Of a stretch of 64,000 bases of DNA, positions 46,470-57,971 are shown in pieces (position 1 is the first letter of the stretch; each line of letters starts with the position of its first letter). Source of the stretch: Calliphora vicina (taxonomy: Eukaryota; Arthropoda; Insecta; Diptera; Calliphoridae); contig NC_088784.1 in NCBI RefSeq assembly GCF_958450345.1, forward strand, positions 62,419,247 to 62,483,246, read 5' to 3'. Made by a program: the position numbers and the translations under genes. The notes beneath the pieces were generated by a model. That model did not search any database, was not told the DNA's origin, and saw only the letters and a program-made list of their open reading frames with translations.

Positions 46470-47565
46470 TGAGTTTTGATAATTTTATTTAAATTTTAAA
46501 ATGTTACTTTTTTCAATTTCATAACATTTTCATGAATTGATTCTTTTAAAAACTGGTGAGAAATTTTCATTGAAATGAGCACTGCCAGCAACAATAAATA
46601 AATAAATACCAGTATTGAATCCTTCTACGACATATTTAAAACAAATCACTATTTAATTTCCGTTTCATTGAATTTACAACCACTTTCAACTAACTATTAC
46701 AATTACATTCATAGAAGTTATTAAAATTATTCAACATCCACGTGTCAATCGACAAGGACGTGTCAAAGCCATTATTATTACACTAACAGAAACACACAAC
46801 CACAATTAAGTTTTGTAATAGATCAATTTTCCATCCACAAGAAGCCACCCTCTGATTTAAACATGAATGGGAAAAAAGTACCAGTAGCATGACTTTTCTA
46901 AAGGAATGTTAGGAGGAATTTTTATCATATTTTCCCAATTACCACCATGTCATCATCATCTTTATCATCGTCATCTTAATCAAGCAATCAACACTTAACA
47001 AGCAATAATTCAATTTATTTTACACCATTTACAAAGTTATTCGTTATTTAAAAGCAATTATTAAACATTTAATAAATTGTTGATACTTTACAACAAAATT
47101 CTAAACTTTTTTGAAGCAAAATGTTTTGAAATGATAATTTCCAATTGCTGGTAGAGAAATGAAGAAGTCTTACGACAGTTTCACGATGTCGAAAAAAGTT
47201 ATCGACAACATTTGATAATACTTCTATAGCTAAGTCCCAAAAAAAGTTTTTGTCGAGACAATATATTGCCCATTGACAATTTTCATTGGGATAAAGTGCA
47301 TATAAATATGCATTTTGAAGTAAAATATAACTAAATGTGAATTATCAAGAAATTATATGAAAGTATGCCCTAACAAATCTATGCCATTTTAGACTTCGAG
47401 AAAAACATTTGAGTCCGACCGAATCTTCAGATTAGACCAATTAGAAAATTCCACCTCTCGGCAATTCAGATCATTGCACCATTCATCCTTTTCGCTCTCT
47501 GAACTTCGTATCGTTTCACGACCAGTTACGAAACGCTCAACTTTTATTTACGAAAAGGCTCGTTG
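46470..47565. other. Stretch without identified gene
   Basis: AT-rich with short ATCATC runs near 46945-46975. No frame of interest. Confidence 0.3.
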
Positions 47566-47569
47566 GGCT

Positions 47570-48630
47570 GAGCTCAACGAGTTCTTTCGGTATTTTAATT
47601 GGTAACTTTGTTTCTTAGACAATAGTGTCAATGCCACGGCGAAAATGGTGGAGAACATAATTATGATGGGGATGAAAAGCTTCATTTCATCTAAGAAAAT
47701 TTCGATTTAAACTATGGAAAAATCCTGGTTTAATCAAAAGTGCAAAATTGCAATCAGATCTAGAGAGGAAGCATTCAGAATCTGGCGTAACAACAAAAAA
47801 GCCGAAACTGATTCGCTACACAAAAGGGCGAGATTTTCGTTTGCCAAAGTGCTGAGGCGTGAAAAATCTCTACATGTGCAGCACCTCCGAGCCAAAGTTC
47901 TTACTGCTCCTCGGGGCAGTAAGAGCTTTTGGTCATTCGTTAAAAGAATTAAGGATAATGCTAGTTCATCAATTCCTACTCTTTTAAGGGATGGCCAACC
48001 ATTCACTAACCCGGTTGATAATGCTAATCTTTTGGCTGAATTATTTTCAAATAATTCGAACTTACCGGAAAGCAATCAACCACTACCCGAGCTCGAAAGA
48101 GTAGTTAAAATGGTTTTAGCGGATCTCAACATAAATTGAAGCAGTGTTCTTCGACGCTAGCTCGTCCATTAGCTAACCTTTTCAGCACTTTATACCGTGC
48201 CGGCATATTTCCAGTATGTTAAAAGGTTGCTAATGTAACGCCAATTCCTAAAAAGGGAGAGGCCAACAACCCTGACAATTATCGCCCAATAGCAATTTGT
48301 TCTGCACTTTCCAAAGTTATGGAGAGTATGGTTAACTACCATCTTGTGAAATATTTAGAGTCCAACAATTTACTCATCGACCGGCAGTATGGCTTTCGTA
48401 GAGTCGCTCACTGGAACATCGTCGCAATGTGGGTTGTGTTTCACTGTTCTACCGATACTACAATGTGGATCGCATTACAGGGAAAATTAGTTCTTTTGCC
48501 GTACTGTCTGTATGTGGAATAAGGTTCCTCCTGAAGTCTTTCCTGTCACTTTCAATATAGGAAAATTCAAAGCAAATGTCCACAAACACTACTCCCTCTA
48601 TCCTCCCTCCCATAACCTATTTTCATAGTT
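47570..48630 (+). pseudogene. Jockey/CR1-type LINE with large internal deletion
   Basis: The frame from 47714 encodes a pre-RT linker (KSWFNQKCKIAIRSREEAF, then RGSKSFWSFVKRIKDNAS and NANLLAELFSNNS). After a frame break come NVTPIPKKGEANNPDNYRP, SALSKVMESM and IDRQYGFRR, the N-terminal RT motifs. Around 48400 the sequence jumps to the C-terminal tail (CFTVLPILQCG, HYRENSFF, then VFPVTFNIGKFK). The catalytic YADD region is missing, so the copy is dead through deletion. Confidence 0.75.
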
Positions 48631-48755
48631 CCAACACAATGCTTTGCATGAGTAGGGGTCATCAACTGGTCCAAGAAAAAAATGTCAAAATCAATATACC
48701 GTCCATTTTTGGATGCCGGTATAAAAACCAAAGAGAGAACTAGCCAGCAGTACTT

Positions 48756-49100
48756 CGATACTGTCCCGAACTAATGATTTTACATATCATTTAGCGTGAC
48801 AACTAGTTACATAACTATATTACATGTATGTCCTAAGCAGGGTCAATTGAGCCTGGTCCAAAGTAGTTAACGAATTGGATTCACATACCGATTACATAGA
48901 GTCAGTTACCTTACTAGCTACCTAACTGGTTACTTGATAAAATGTTATTTTAACATGACATAAAAAGTTATTTTAACATGTACGGGTGCTAATTGATCTC
49001 AAATAGCCTGTTAAAAAGACAGTCCAATAACAGATTGCTTATAAACAAACATTACTTCGACAACTTTACACTACATACCTTCTGGTGGTTAAAAAATGTA
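48756..49100 (-). repeat. Copy of the element at 58355-58948
   Basis: It matches the reverse complement of 58620-58948: GACTGTCCCGAA-like, TATCATTTAG, TGACAACTAGTT and GATTGCTTATAAACAA blocks occur in the same order. The other end is lost. Confidence 0.5.
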
Positions 49101-49184
49101 CGTTCGAATAAGTATTCGCTCGTATACAATTAGCACCCAAATTTTGCGTTTTATACCTACCACCAGGCCGCCCAATCTGGGAAA

Positions 49185-49320
49185 GGACGATCTCGACCGA
49201 TCTTTTTGAAAAATTGTGTCTGAATTACTATCAAATAGAAATAACTTTGGTGCAAATTTCGTACCGATCGGATGACATCGATTTCAAAAGTTGGTTCACT
49301 TGACATCAAATCCCCCATAT
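49185..49320. repeat. Foldback terminal fragment
   Basis: Contains AATTGTGTCTGAATTACTAT, CGATCGGATGACATCGATTT and TTCACTTGACATCAAATCCC, the right-end sequence of the 27988 foldback. Confidence 0.6.
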
Positions 49321-49329
49321 ATTTCTGTG

Positions 49330-49810
49330 TTTATCGTGCCTGATGTAACAACTGCAAGTAGCTTGCCACACTTTTTCCGGTATTATTCCATCAGTCACAT
49401 AAAACCCGGAAGTTGTGAAAAGTCTGCCAGTACATAAGTTTCATCATCCATCACACAACAAGTGTATTTTTAATAAAATGTTACCTCAATTTTTCGCTCG
49501 TTCTTTTGTTTCTAAGTTCATTACCGAATTGCGATCTGGAACTTTCTGAACATTATACGATTTCAACTTTGGCTCTGCGCATAAAAGAATCAGAGCATTT
49601 ACGAGCTGCTTTTCTCATAGAAGTGTTCGGTGCTCTTCGTCAAGTTGTTCGACTTCTTTTGCCTTACCAATAACTGTTAGACCTTTTTTCTTCCTGATCC
49701 AGGTTTTCATTCAATGTTCATGTCTTCTTATGCCTTATACTGTTTAATGGCTTTTGAAACAATGTGAAGATGAACTTTCAAATCTTTTGTTATTTTTTTG
49801 AAAGTCCATA
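49330..49810 (-). pseudogene. Tc1/mariner-superfamily transposase remnant
   Basis: Minus-strand frames read a helix-turn-helix-like piece (RKKGLTVIGKAKEVEQLDE) and, further on, CVMDDETYVLADFSQLPGF-like text (frameshifted), IIPEKVWQATCS. The MDDETYV..DF.QLPG block carries the first catalytic Asp region of an IS630/Tc1/mariner transposase family. Several stops and shifts are present; the second and third acidic residues are not seen. Confidence 0.55.
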
Positions 49811-50115
49811 TTGTATTTTTTTGAAAAGATTTAATTACACTAGAGATATATGGGTTTTTATTTTTCCCCTGACCTGAGTACTACTAATGCATACTGTAGT
49901 GTACCGAATTGTGGTAATTAGGTATTTACATCGTTTTTGGGTACATAACACTCTGGCGAAGCTACTAGATACTTTCAGAGTTGTATTCTTTTGACAAATT
50001 CCAAAAAAAATGAACGGGAAAAAAATAAATACTGTTTAAAAGTACATCTTTCCTATAGATAAACGTTAATAAATCGCTATTAAATACAAAACTCTAAAGT
50101 AAAAACTATTTTAAA

Positions 50116-50742
50116 ATGTCTTCTAGAAAGTGTAAAATAAACCCAGACCATTTATATTTTATTTGCGGAAAAATTATTCAGTCAAATCAAGGTTTTCCTA
50201 TAACACAAACACTGCAAAATGCTTATTTACATTACAAAATTTCGTAAAAGCTTTAGATAAGACAAAACCAGCATTTCAATATTTATGCAGCGAGTCTTTC
50301 TGAGGCTAAACTAAAAGAAGGGATATTTGTGGGTCTTCAAATAAGAAACATTTTGGTTGATACCAAATTTGAGTGTCTATTAACCGACGTTGAAAATGCA
50401 ACATGGAATTCTTTTAAACTTGTTGTTCAAGAATTTTTGGGGAATAAGAAAAGTCAAAATTACAGAGATATTGTTGTGAATTTATTACATAATTTTGAAC
50501 TGATGAGTGTAAATATATCCCTCAAAATTCACTTTTTACATTCTCATGTGGATTTTTTCCCGGAAAACCTCGGACACATGAGTGACGAACATGGAGAGCT
50601 TTTCCATCAAGATTTGAAGATTTTCGAGAGGAATTATCAAGGTTTTTGGGATCAGAATATGCTAGGAGACTACTGTTGGAGTGTCGTGAGGGAGACAAAT
50701 GAAAATAATTATAAAAAGAGAACTAAAACACTTCACTTTTAA
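50116..50742 (+). pseudogene. Remnant of a transposon-associated family (FLHSHVDFFPENLG)
   Basis: The start reads MSSRKCKINPDHLYFICGK, with one stop and a deletion of the middle. A 137-codon open frame follows at 50329-50742: GLQIRNILVDTKFECLL, KSQNYRDIVVNLLHNFELM, IHFLHSHVDFFPENLGHMS, DEHGELFHQDLKIFERNYQG, MLGDYCWSV. I recall this as a multicopy uncharacterised protein family in arthropods, probably from a mobile element; its enzymatic role is not known to me. The open C-terminal frame may simply be young. Confidence 0.5.
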
Positions 50743-51490
50743 TTTTTTTGTCCTAATTTAATGTACATTTTTATATGTTTCGTTTTTAAGAAATATCTCA
50801 AAAGTTTGACGTCCAGGATTTTTTTAAATATTTTTTCTGAAGTTAGAATACCTAATTACACAAATCCCCATGTTTCAATTCATGAGCAAAAACCTTGTAA
50901 ACTAGTGTTATTTTTTCACATACATTTTTCGGCTAACATTTTGACCGAAGTAACAGTTGTAAATTAATGATTTAGAAAAGATAATATATGGATAAGTTTT
51001 GGCTGTTCTTTTTACTCACGCTTTATATAAGAGTTACGACGCATTATGGACCGATCATCATAAAATTTATTAACAAGATTTCTGTATATCTTGAATTCCA
51101 CCAAAGAATACAAAGATAATACAAGTTTTTGACCTTGGCTCTTCTGATTTTCACCATATTCGGTTAGCACTAGGGTTGTCAATTATCCGAGATTTCCGAA
51201 ATTTTGGGCTATAAAAAATTTAATTTATTTCATTTTTATGAATTTTCTAGCGCATTCCGAAACGTTAATAATCGGCTACCAGTCGTCCACCAATTTTATG
51301 GGTCGATTATGGCTGGCAACCGAACTTCAGCTAACTTTTGAAAAGTTATCGAACAAAAATAGTGATTTGATTGAAATGCTTCCGCTTTTAAATTTTCATA
51401 ACTTTTACAAGAATCTAAAAGCAAAAGGTGAATGTGAAGTTGAATTGGATTCAGATTTAGATAATTCCCCAGGAGTTTTTTCCCTTTACT
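50743..51490. other. Unassigned stretch with a 92-codon open frame
   Basis: The plus frame 51238-51516 (ELQLTFEKLSNKNSDLIEML and LKAKGECEVELDSDLDNSPG) has ordinary composition for a coding remnant, but I do not recognise it. It runs into the mini-me-like element, so its stop is borrowed. Confidence 0.25.
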
Positions 51491-51493
51491 TAT

Positions 51494-51740
51494 TTTTATA
51501 CCATTCACCTTCGTGAGAATGGTATATATAAGTTTGTCATTCCGTTTGTAATTTCCACAATATAATTTTCCGACCCAATAAAGTATATATATTCTGGATC
51601 CTTATATATATCGGAGTCGATTAAGCCATGTCCGTCTGTCTGTCTATTGAAATTTTCTGAAGACACCAGATATCTTTGGCATCCAAATCTTCAATAATTC
51701 TGTCAGGCATGCTTTCGAGAAGTATCCTATTTAAAATCAG
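51494..51740 (+). repeat. mini-me-like element, 5' part, third subfamily
   Basis: Starts TTATACCATTCACCTTCGTG, a perfect stem-loop with GAATGGTATATATAAG, then GTTTGTAATTTCC, a TATATATA tract and a GTCCGTCTGTCTGTCTATTG tract near 51630. The 3' hairpin end is not found. Confidence 0.55.
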
Positions 51741-51854
51741 CAAAATTGGTCCACAAATGGCTGAGATATGAGAAAAAACCAAAACTAAAAAAAAAAAATT
51801 TAAAATTTAAAAAAAAAAAATTTAAATTTAAAAAAAAAAATTTTAAACATCATG

Positions 51855-52023
51855 CATATCGTTACCTTAATATAGAAATGCCCTAACTTGTGATTTTTTT
51901 TTAAGTCGAGAGTTTTTGGCTAAATATGATATATGAGCGGATCATTAATCGAAATAAACGAAAATCTGGGCTTACAAAAAAAAACTTGAGTTAGGGCCTT
52001 TCTGTATTAAAGTAACGATATGT
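51855..52023. mobile_element. 169-bp MITE
   Basis: Ends CATATCGTTAC and GTAACGATATG, with further inverted matches inward (GCCCTAACTTG and CTTGAGTTAGGGC). Non-coding; no certain target duplication. Confidence 0.55.
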
Positions 52024-54246
52024 TCTTTAATAACCAATTTTATTTTTTAATCATTCGTTTGCCAGAGATGAGTTTTACAGTAGATACTTTTTGAAAATCG
52101 GTTGAAAAGTCAGGATACTAGCCAACTAAAGCAAAATACAGTGTTTAAAAAAACCGAAAAGTCGAAAAACATGTTATCACAAAAATTAGCATAACTCATT
52201 AATTTTTTAATTGATTTTTATTTACTAACGTGTCTTGGAAAGCTACTTTAGTATGCTTCTTCAAAAATATAAGAAACAATTTAACCGAAATACGATCAAC
52301 AAAAAACGTGAAGAAAATTAAAATTTTTTGAAAATAGCGCGTCTTTTGAATTTAAACTACTGTAACTCAGCTATTTTTCAACCGGTTTTTAAAAAGTATC
52401 TTCTGATTGAAAGGTAAACCATATATCAAATAAAAGAAACGATTTTAAATTAAATTTCAAAACAACATACTTATGATTTCATTATTTCGCTACATTTGCT
52501 AATAAAAAAGAGAATTAAACTCTATGTAATCCAATAAAACTGCTTTATGAGAACCCCTGCATATTATTGGTGTAGCATTGTTTTCTTTAAACTGCAAATC
52601 AATAAAATCCTACATCACCTTCATAAGATACGAATATGTAAAGATATACAATAGCTCAATCGAGTGTTTTTCAAAATGAAAAGAAATAAAAATAAATTGT
52701 GATGTATGGTGGAATGAATGATATACGAAACTTGTAATACATTTGATCTGTATACTAATATTTGTACAATATGTATGATGTATGGTTTCTGTATATACGA
52801 AACTAATCTGGGGCAAATTTACCGCATTCGTGAATAATTCGAAATTATAATAAAATGTATAAAATTTCTTGCTTGATATCGAATCCGGTAATTCGTCGCC
52901 TGGATTAAATTATGATGTCATGATAGGATTAAGTATTTTGAAGTCTTCTTACATAAAACTTTTTTGTGCTGAATTTTGTGAGGAGGACATTTGAATTGGG
53001 GCTAGGTGAAATAATGATCCAATTTCGAATAGAATAGGCATCGCTAATTGAATAAATTATAAAATTGTATTTTTTTTTAAATTCTAAAAAAAATATTTAC
53101 TTTGTTTGGTCATCATTATTAGACTTCATAGCTAATGAGACGCAGCTAAAATTGTCAATGTTGAATCCAACAATCAAAAATATTTGAAAATAGCAAGATC
53201 ATGACAGCAAGAGTTTACTGCTTATAATAAAGGCTTCCCAAATCACAATAGTTACATTTAAATTCCACTAATAAATGATATATGTTAGATTTTTATTTAT
53301 TTATTTTTTTTTTATATAATTTTTGTTTTTATTTTTTCACAAATAGTGGTACTATTAAATAAATGAGTTTTTGTTCTTAATGTTGTTTTACTTTAGCATA
53401 CAGTTTGTTTTAAATATTTGTCAACTTTGTAATTCTTTAAGTTTTCCAAATAATTTTCAGGATGTAATTATGTGATTTACAATATTGTATGTTGTCGGAG
53501 TTAATGAATTTTATATGTATATATGTAGTTAATTCTATAAGTATGTAAATACTCTACTTCTAAAAAAACAATGAAATATTCTAAATTGCATAAAAAAGAA
53601 TTTGTCTTTTTACGTGCATAGAATTGAGTTGAGAAGAATTGTACAAAGAATGAAATAAATATGAAAAAATTAAAATTTTTAAAAAGTTACCGACTAACTA
53701 ACTGTATATTGAAATGACGGGGGATGAAATAAATATTTTTTATTTTATAATTATTTGTTTATGTTTTGTTTGTTTATTATTAGAGTTTTTTTTATAAAGG
53801 AATTGTTTATTGGTTTATTAGTTGTTAAATTATTTTATTTAAATATATTGAGTTATATTTAGCGCTCTAAATGACGATTCCCTTTTTTTGTTGAATATAC
53901 GATTTCTTATTTTTTTTTTTACTTTTTGTTCTTGCTTTTTTTAATTTAATGTGTATATATTTTTATTTTAATAATAGGGGAGTTTTGTTTTATATTTGTT
54001 GGTGTTTAATATTTATTTTATTTGTTTTCCTTTTTTAATGAATCTCTTACAATGATTTTAATTTTGTAGATTTGTGTGTTGTATAGTGTGATTTTTTTGT
54101 AATAAATACTTCTACATTTCATTTGCAGTGTTCATGTTTGCTGTTTTATAGGGCGCACCAGCGCTTCAATCATTTTACATTTCTATTATTGTTAATTCTT
54201 TAAGCTGTATATTTTTGTTGTATGTATATAATTAAATATTCGAATT
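52024..54246. other. Downstream of Mob4, including its probable 3' UTR
   Basis: No coding sequence is recognised. The very T-rich stretch 53200-54246 immediately downstream (minus-strand sense A-rich) is the likely Mob4 3' UTR; several TTTATT strings give AATAAA on the minus strand. Confidence 0.35.
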
Positions 54247-56234
54247 TTAAGCTTCACTTTCGCCGGGCGCTGCATTCTCAGCCTCCTCATTGATGGGTAC
54301 AATTAGATTTTCCTTTGACATGAGATTGTATTTTGTTACAAAATGTGTAAACCGATGACAGAGATAAGTCTCAGCTTCGAATTCATCAAATATACGTCGA
54401 TGATGAAAATAAGCATGCGAAAAAATTCTATAAACTCGACGACATACCGAACCCAATTTAGTAACAGAAGATTCCTTTATTGAAACTCTAAAAATTAAAA
54501 AAATAATGAAATTTTAATATTATTTAGTTTAGTACAATGGAATATCTCCAGCATTATGCAATGAAGGAATTAAATTCAAAGTTTTCTTCAAATCCGTAAT
54601 AAATTGTTGATGTTCATAATTATTTATCATTTAGATTAGATGTTGTGTATACTATTAAATACGCTTTCATACCTAGATGTTAACAAATGAAATGAAAAAA
54701 AATATGTGAGAGGAAATAAATTCCCGGTCTGAAGGACAGAAAATAAGTATAGACCGGGATTCTGCAAACACTGTCACTTTAAATAGCCAACCTAATTCCC
54801 TGATAAAACCTAACAAATAACTTAGATCATATCTCTCTATAGCCGCTAGTTCATCGCGAAATTCTAGCCTGACAAATTAAACCTACCTCGTATAAAAATT
54901 TAGTGTGGCATACAAGGTTTGGTCTTACCAGAGAAGACTCAACGAAAACTTGCCACATAGTTTTGAGTTAATAGTAAGCGAGGTATAAATTGAATGTAAC
55001 CGATTTGTAAATCCAGTTTACTATGTCTGGTTGTAGTCCCCAATTCTAACCGATAGAATTGCGGCATATGTAGTACGCATTTTTAGCCTTTCCTGGGAAT
55101 TTGTTTCCATTATAATTTGTTATCAATGAAAGTATCTATGGTCTATATGCTATATTTCCTGGGTTTAAACCCAGCTCTTTAGTCTTGGCCCAGGCAGAGA
55201 GAAGACATAGTACCGCCTACATGATTTCATTGATTGTTGAAAGAAACATTCCCTTGATCAGAATCACAACTTCATTCAAATAGACACTTAAATTTATCAT
55301 TTAATTTAGTTAAGTTTTAACCCATTTACATTGTAGGTTTCAAAGACAGACCCAAGTTTATAAAACGGTTATTTTACAAATTTTACTAATTAATTTTGCC
55401 TAATTTTAAAATAATTTCATTTTAAAAATATTTCGCTATTTATATATCAAAAAATACAATAATGTTAACATTCCAACGATTTTTTGAAAATTTCTCATAA
55501 TTGTGTTCTGAGTGCAATAAATTGTGAGAGGATTTATAGAAAACTTCGATTTGAATCAATATTAATTAATAAAAAACTTACCGGCTTGGAAAATATTTAT
55601 TGCTATTGAGTAGACAAGCAGCGCCGTCTAATGTATGACGGGTGTAATCAATGGCAGGACATTCTTTTGGTGTTTTATGAGCAGCACATAAAAATATCCA
55701 TTGATCGGTGGCAGTCATTTGGGTGCAAGTAGAGGGTGAACATTGTTTTTGCAAACGCACTGCAAGACCATTTAATTCCATACAAAATTGCCTAAACAAT
55801 TGAATAAAATACACACACAAATAATGAATAGAAGACAAAGCATTCAATAAACATGAAGGAGGGGTGCAGAGAAAGTTTTATACCCACCTCAAATGTTCAT
55901 ATTTCCAAACACCCTCGTCTTGAGCCTCTGGCATAGTTAATATGAGTTCCACATTTGAGGGATCCCTTTTAATCAATTGTTGTATATACTGTTGTACAGC
56001 CAATGTGCTGTCCATTTCCTCCAAGGGTTCATCGGGCCAACGACAGAAGTCCTATTTACCAAAATAACATACAAATTCAAAAAAAGTTTTAATTTTATTC
56101 TTCCCTTTTTGTCTCATACGTCAATTGACATAAATATGTAGTGTTTTATTTTTAAATATTATGTTAAATTTTACCTTCGCCTTAGTTCCTGGTCTATTTC
56201 TACGTACAATTGTTGTACCGTCAGCCATCTTCAT
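54247..56234 (-). CDS. Mob4: MOB kinase activator-like 4 (phocein), 4 coding exons
   Basis: Mob-family adaptor of the STRIPAK (striatin-PP2A) complex, acting in Hippo signalling, neurite and synapse organisation and membrane traffic. Coding exons on the minus strand: 56234-56175, 56051-55888, 55791-55582, 54487-54247. Junctions are GT/AG and the joined frame gives 224 residues plus TAA, close to the usual 223-225. The Mob fold is complete: zinc ligands Cys92 and Cys97 in the segment CSPSTC, and His169 and His174 in SHAYFHH. The start is MKMADG; the second ATG two codons downstream would also serve. Head to head with Rab2. The last intron (54488-55581) is about 1.1 kb and the others are short. 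Identity is very strong because the whole protein reads as the dipteran orthologue. No truncation is seen. Confidence 0.96.
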
Positions 56235-57971
56235 GTTTTCTTTCAACTTCTTTTCTACTACTCTGCCCCACTGAAAAGTAATGCGAGCAGTTTTTTACTA
56301 AGTTAATATTCTCTTTTTATCCACGTCAATTTTAACAAAGCAATTTTCTACACATGAATATGAAAAGAATAATCAATGAAATTTATGATGAACGTCTTAG
56401 AAATTAATAAAATTTTTAAATATTTTATTAAAAACGAAGAAAAACCTTTTTATATGCAGTTTTTCTCGTTTTCTCTTTTTTACTTTTCTTTCGTATAAAT
56501 GAAAAAAATTGACAATTATGTGTATTTGTACTTGGAGATGCCAGATGTATTGTTAAGAAATGGAGGAAGATACAACAAAAAAAAGGTTATTGTCGCAGCT
56601 AATTTTAAAATGCGACACTGTTATATGGTTAATCTTTATTAATATTATGGCTATTCTGGCTGTTTTTCTGTTTGAAAATACTCGTATATATTCTACATTA
56701 ACTTCAATTTGAGAAAAACTATGTATTTTATTTTATAGCATACGTTTGGATAAAGAACATATCAATTCGTGGTATAAATTATTATATCACCGCAAATTTT
56801 GTATTATATTTCCTTTTTTATAAGGTAATAATATTAAACAAAAATAATATGAATGTGAAATGTGTGTTGCTTGATTTTTTTGGCCGGATCAGTGATATTT
56901 TTTTTATACAAAATACAGATTTATGTACATATTTTTATTTAAATATCCTCTTGTTCAAAAACTATTATTAAAGTTAATAATGGTTTACTAAGCACATTTT
57001 TCTTACAAAATTCCATTGATAACTATAATAATTATTTCTGAATATGACAGAAGAGCATTAATTTCATAAAAATTTAAAAAAAAAAATACTTTTTGGGTCA
57101 ATTATCTTCCGATTTGCAAAATTATTCAAATTAATTGTAAAATAATTTAAATTAAATTTTCGGGTTAGCTTAGTGTAATTATGTGACACCAAAATTTTGG
57201 TTTTTTCATACAAATGCTTAAGTATTCTTTGAACTACCGTAATACCCCTTTCACACTAGGCAATTTAGTTGCGCAAGTCTCTTGCCCAAAACAGCATGTA
57301 AAATTTTCTTCTCCTAACCCGACATTACCTCTGGCAGTTACAAACACAAGAGACTTGCGCAACTAAAATGCCTAGTGTGAAAGGGATCTAACTGATTTTT
57401 ACAAATCCTTTTCTTTTTGAATGAGAAAACTCATATCTTTTAAAATTAATTTCAAAATAAAATATTTATGATGTTTTGAATTTGAAACATTAAGAATATC
57501 GTTATTACACTAAAATGGACTCCAAAAAAACAGAATTGCTACATCAGAATTCGTGCATATTTTTTCGTTCACTTTTATATTACTGTGTTATCTTCAGATA
57601 TATAAAATTCTTCTAATTAATCAAAAATGTATATATTTACTTCTATATACAAAAATTAATGTTTATTTAGCAAAATAAATGAACAATATTAAAAAAAACG
57701 CAATAAAAAGCATAGTCGAATGTAGCGTTTTTAGATTTTTACAAGTAGACAACTCTTAAATTCGGAACACTTCCTACATCAAGTCAAAGCAGAGACAAAG
57801 AAAGAGAACACAAGTTGTTGTTGTATGAAAAACTTAACACGAATTGCGTAGTGAAAAAAATATTGCAGAAATCCTAAATAATTCATAAAAAAAATATTAA
57901 AATAATTGTGATAAATATTTAATAAATTTTTTAACGACTTGAAGTTAAACAAAACAACTCAAAGTTTTAAG
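56235..57971. promoter_or_regulatory. Divergent upstream region shared by Mob4 and Rab2
   Basis: The two start codons face away from each other across 1.74 kb, so both promoters and 5' UTRs must lie here unless upstream exons lie elsewhere. The region is AT-rich, with no obvious TATA box in a convincing position and no ORF. The ~200 bases before the Rab2 ATG contain less AT-rich, purine-rich sequence likely to be 5' UTR. A 140-bp MITE lies at 57246-57385. The regulatory role is inferred from position only. Confidence 0.5.
57246..57385. mobile_element. 140-bp MITE in the Mob4/Rab2 divergent region
   Basis: Ends CCCTTTCACACTAGGCAATT and ATGCCTAGTGTGAAAGGG, with about 40 bp of near-perfect inverted repeat (TTGCGCAAGTCTCTTG inside). 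Non-coding. Confidence 0.75.
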
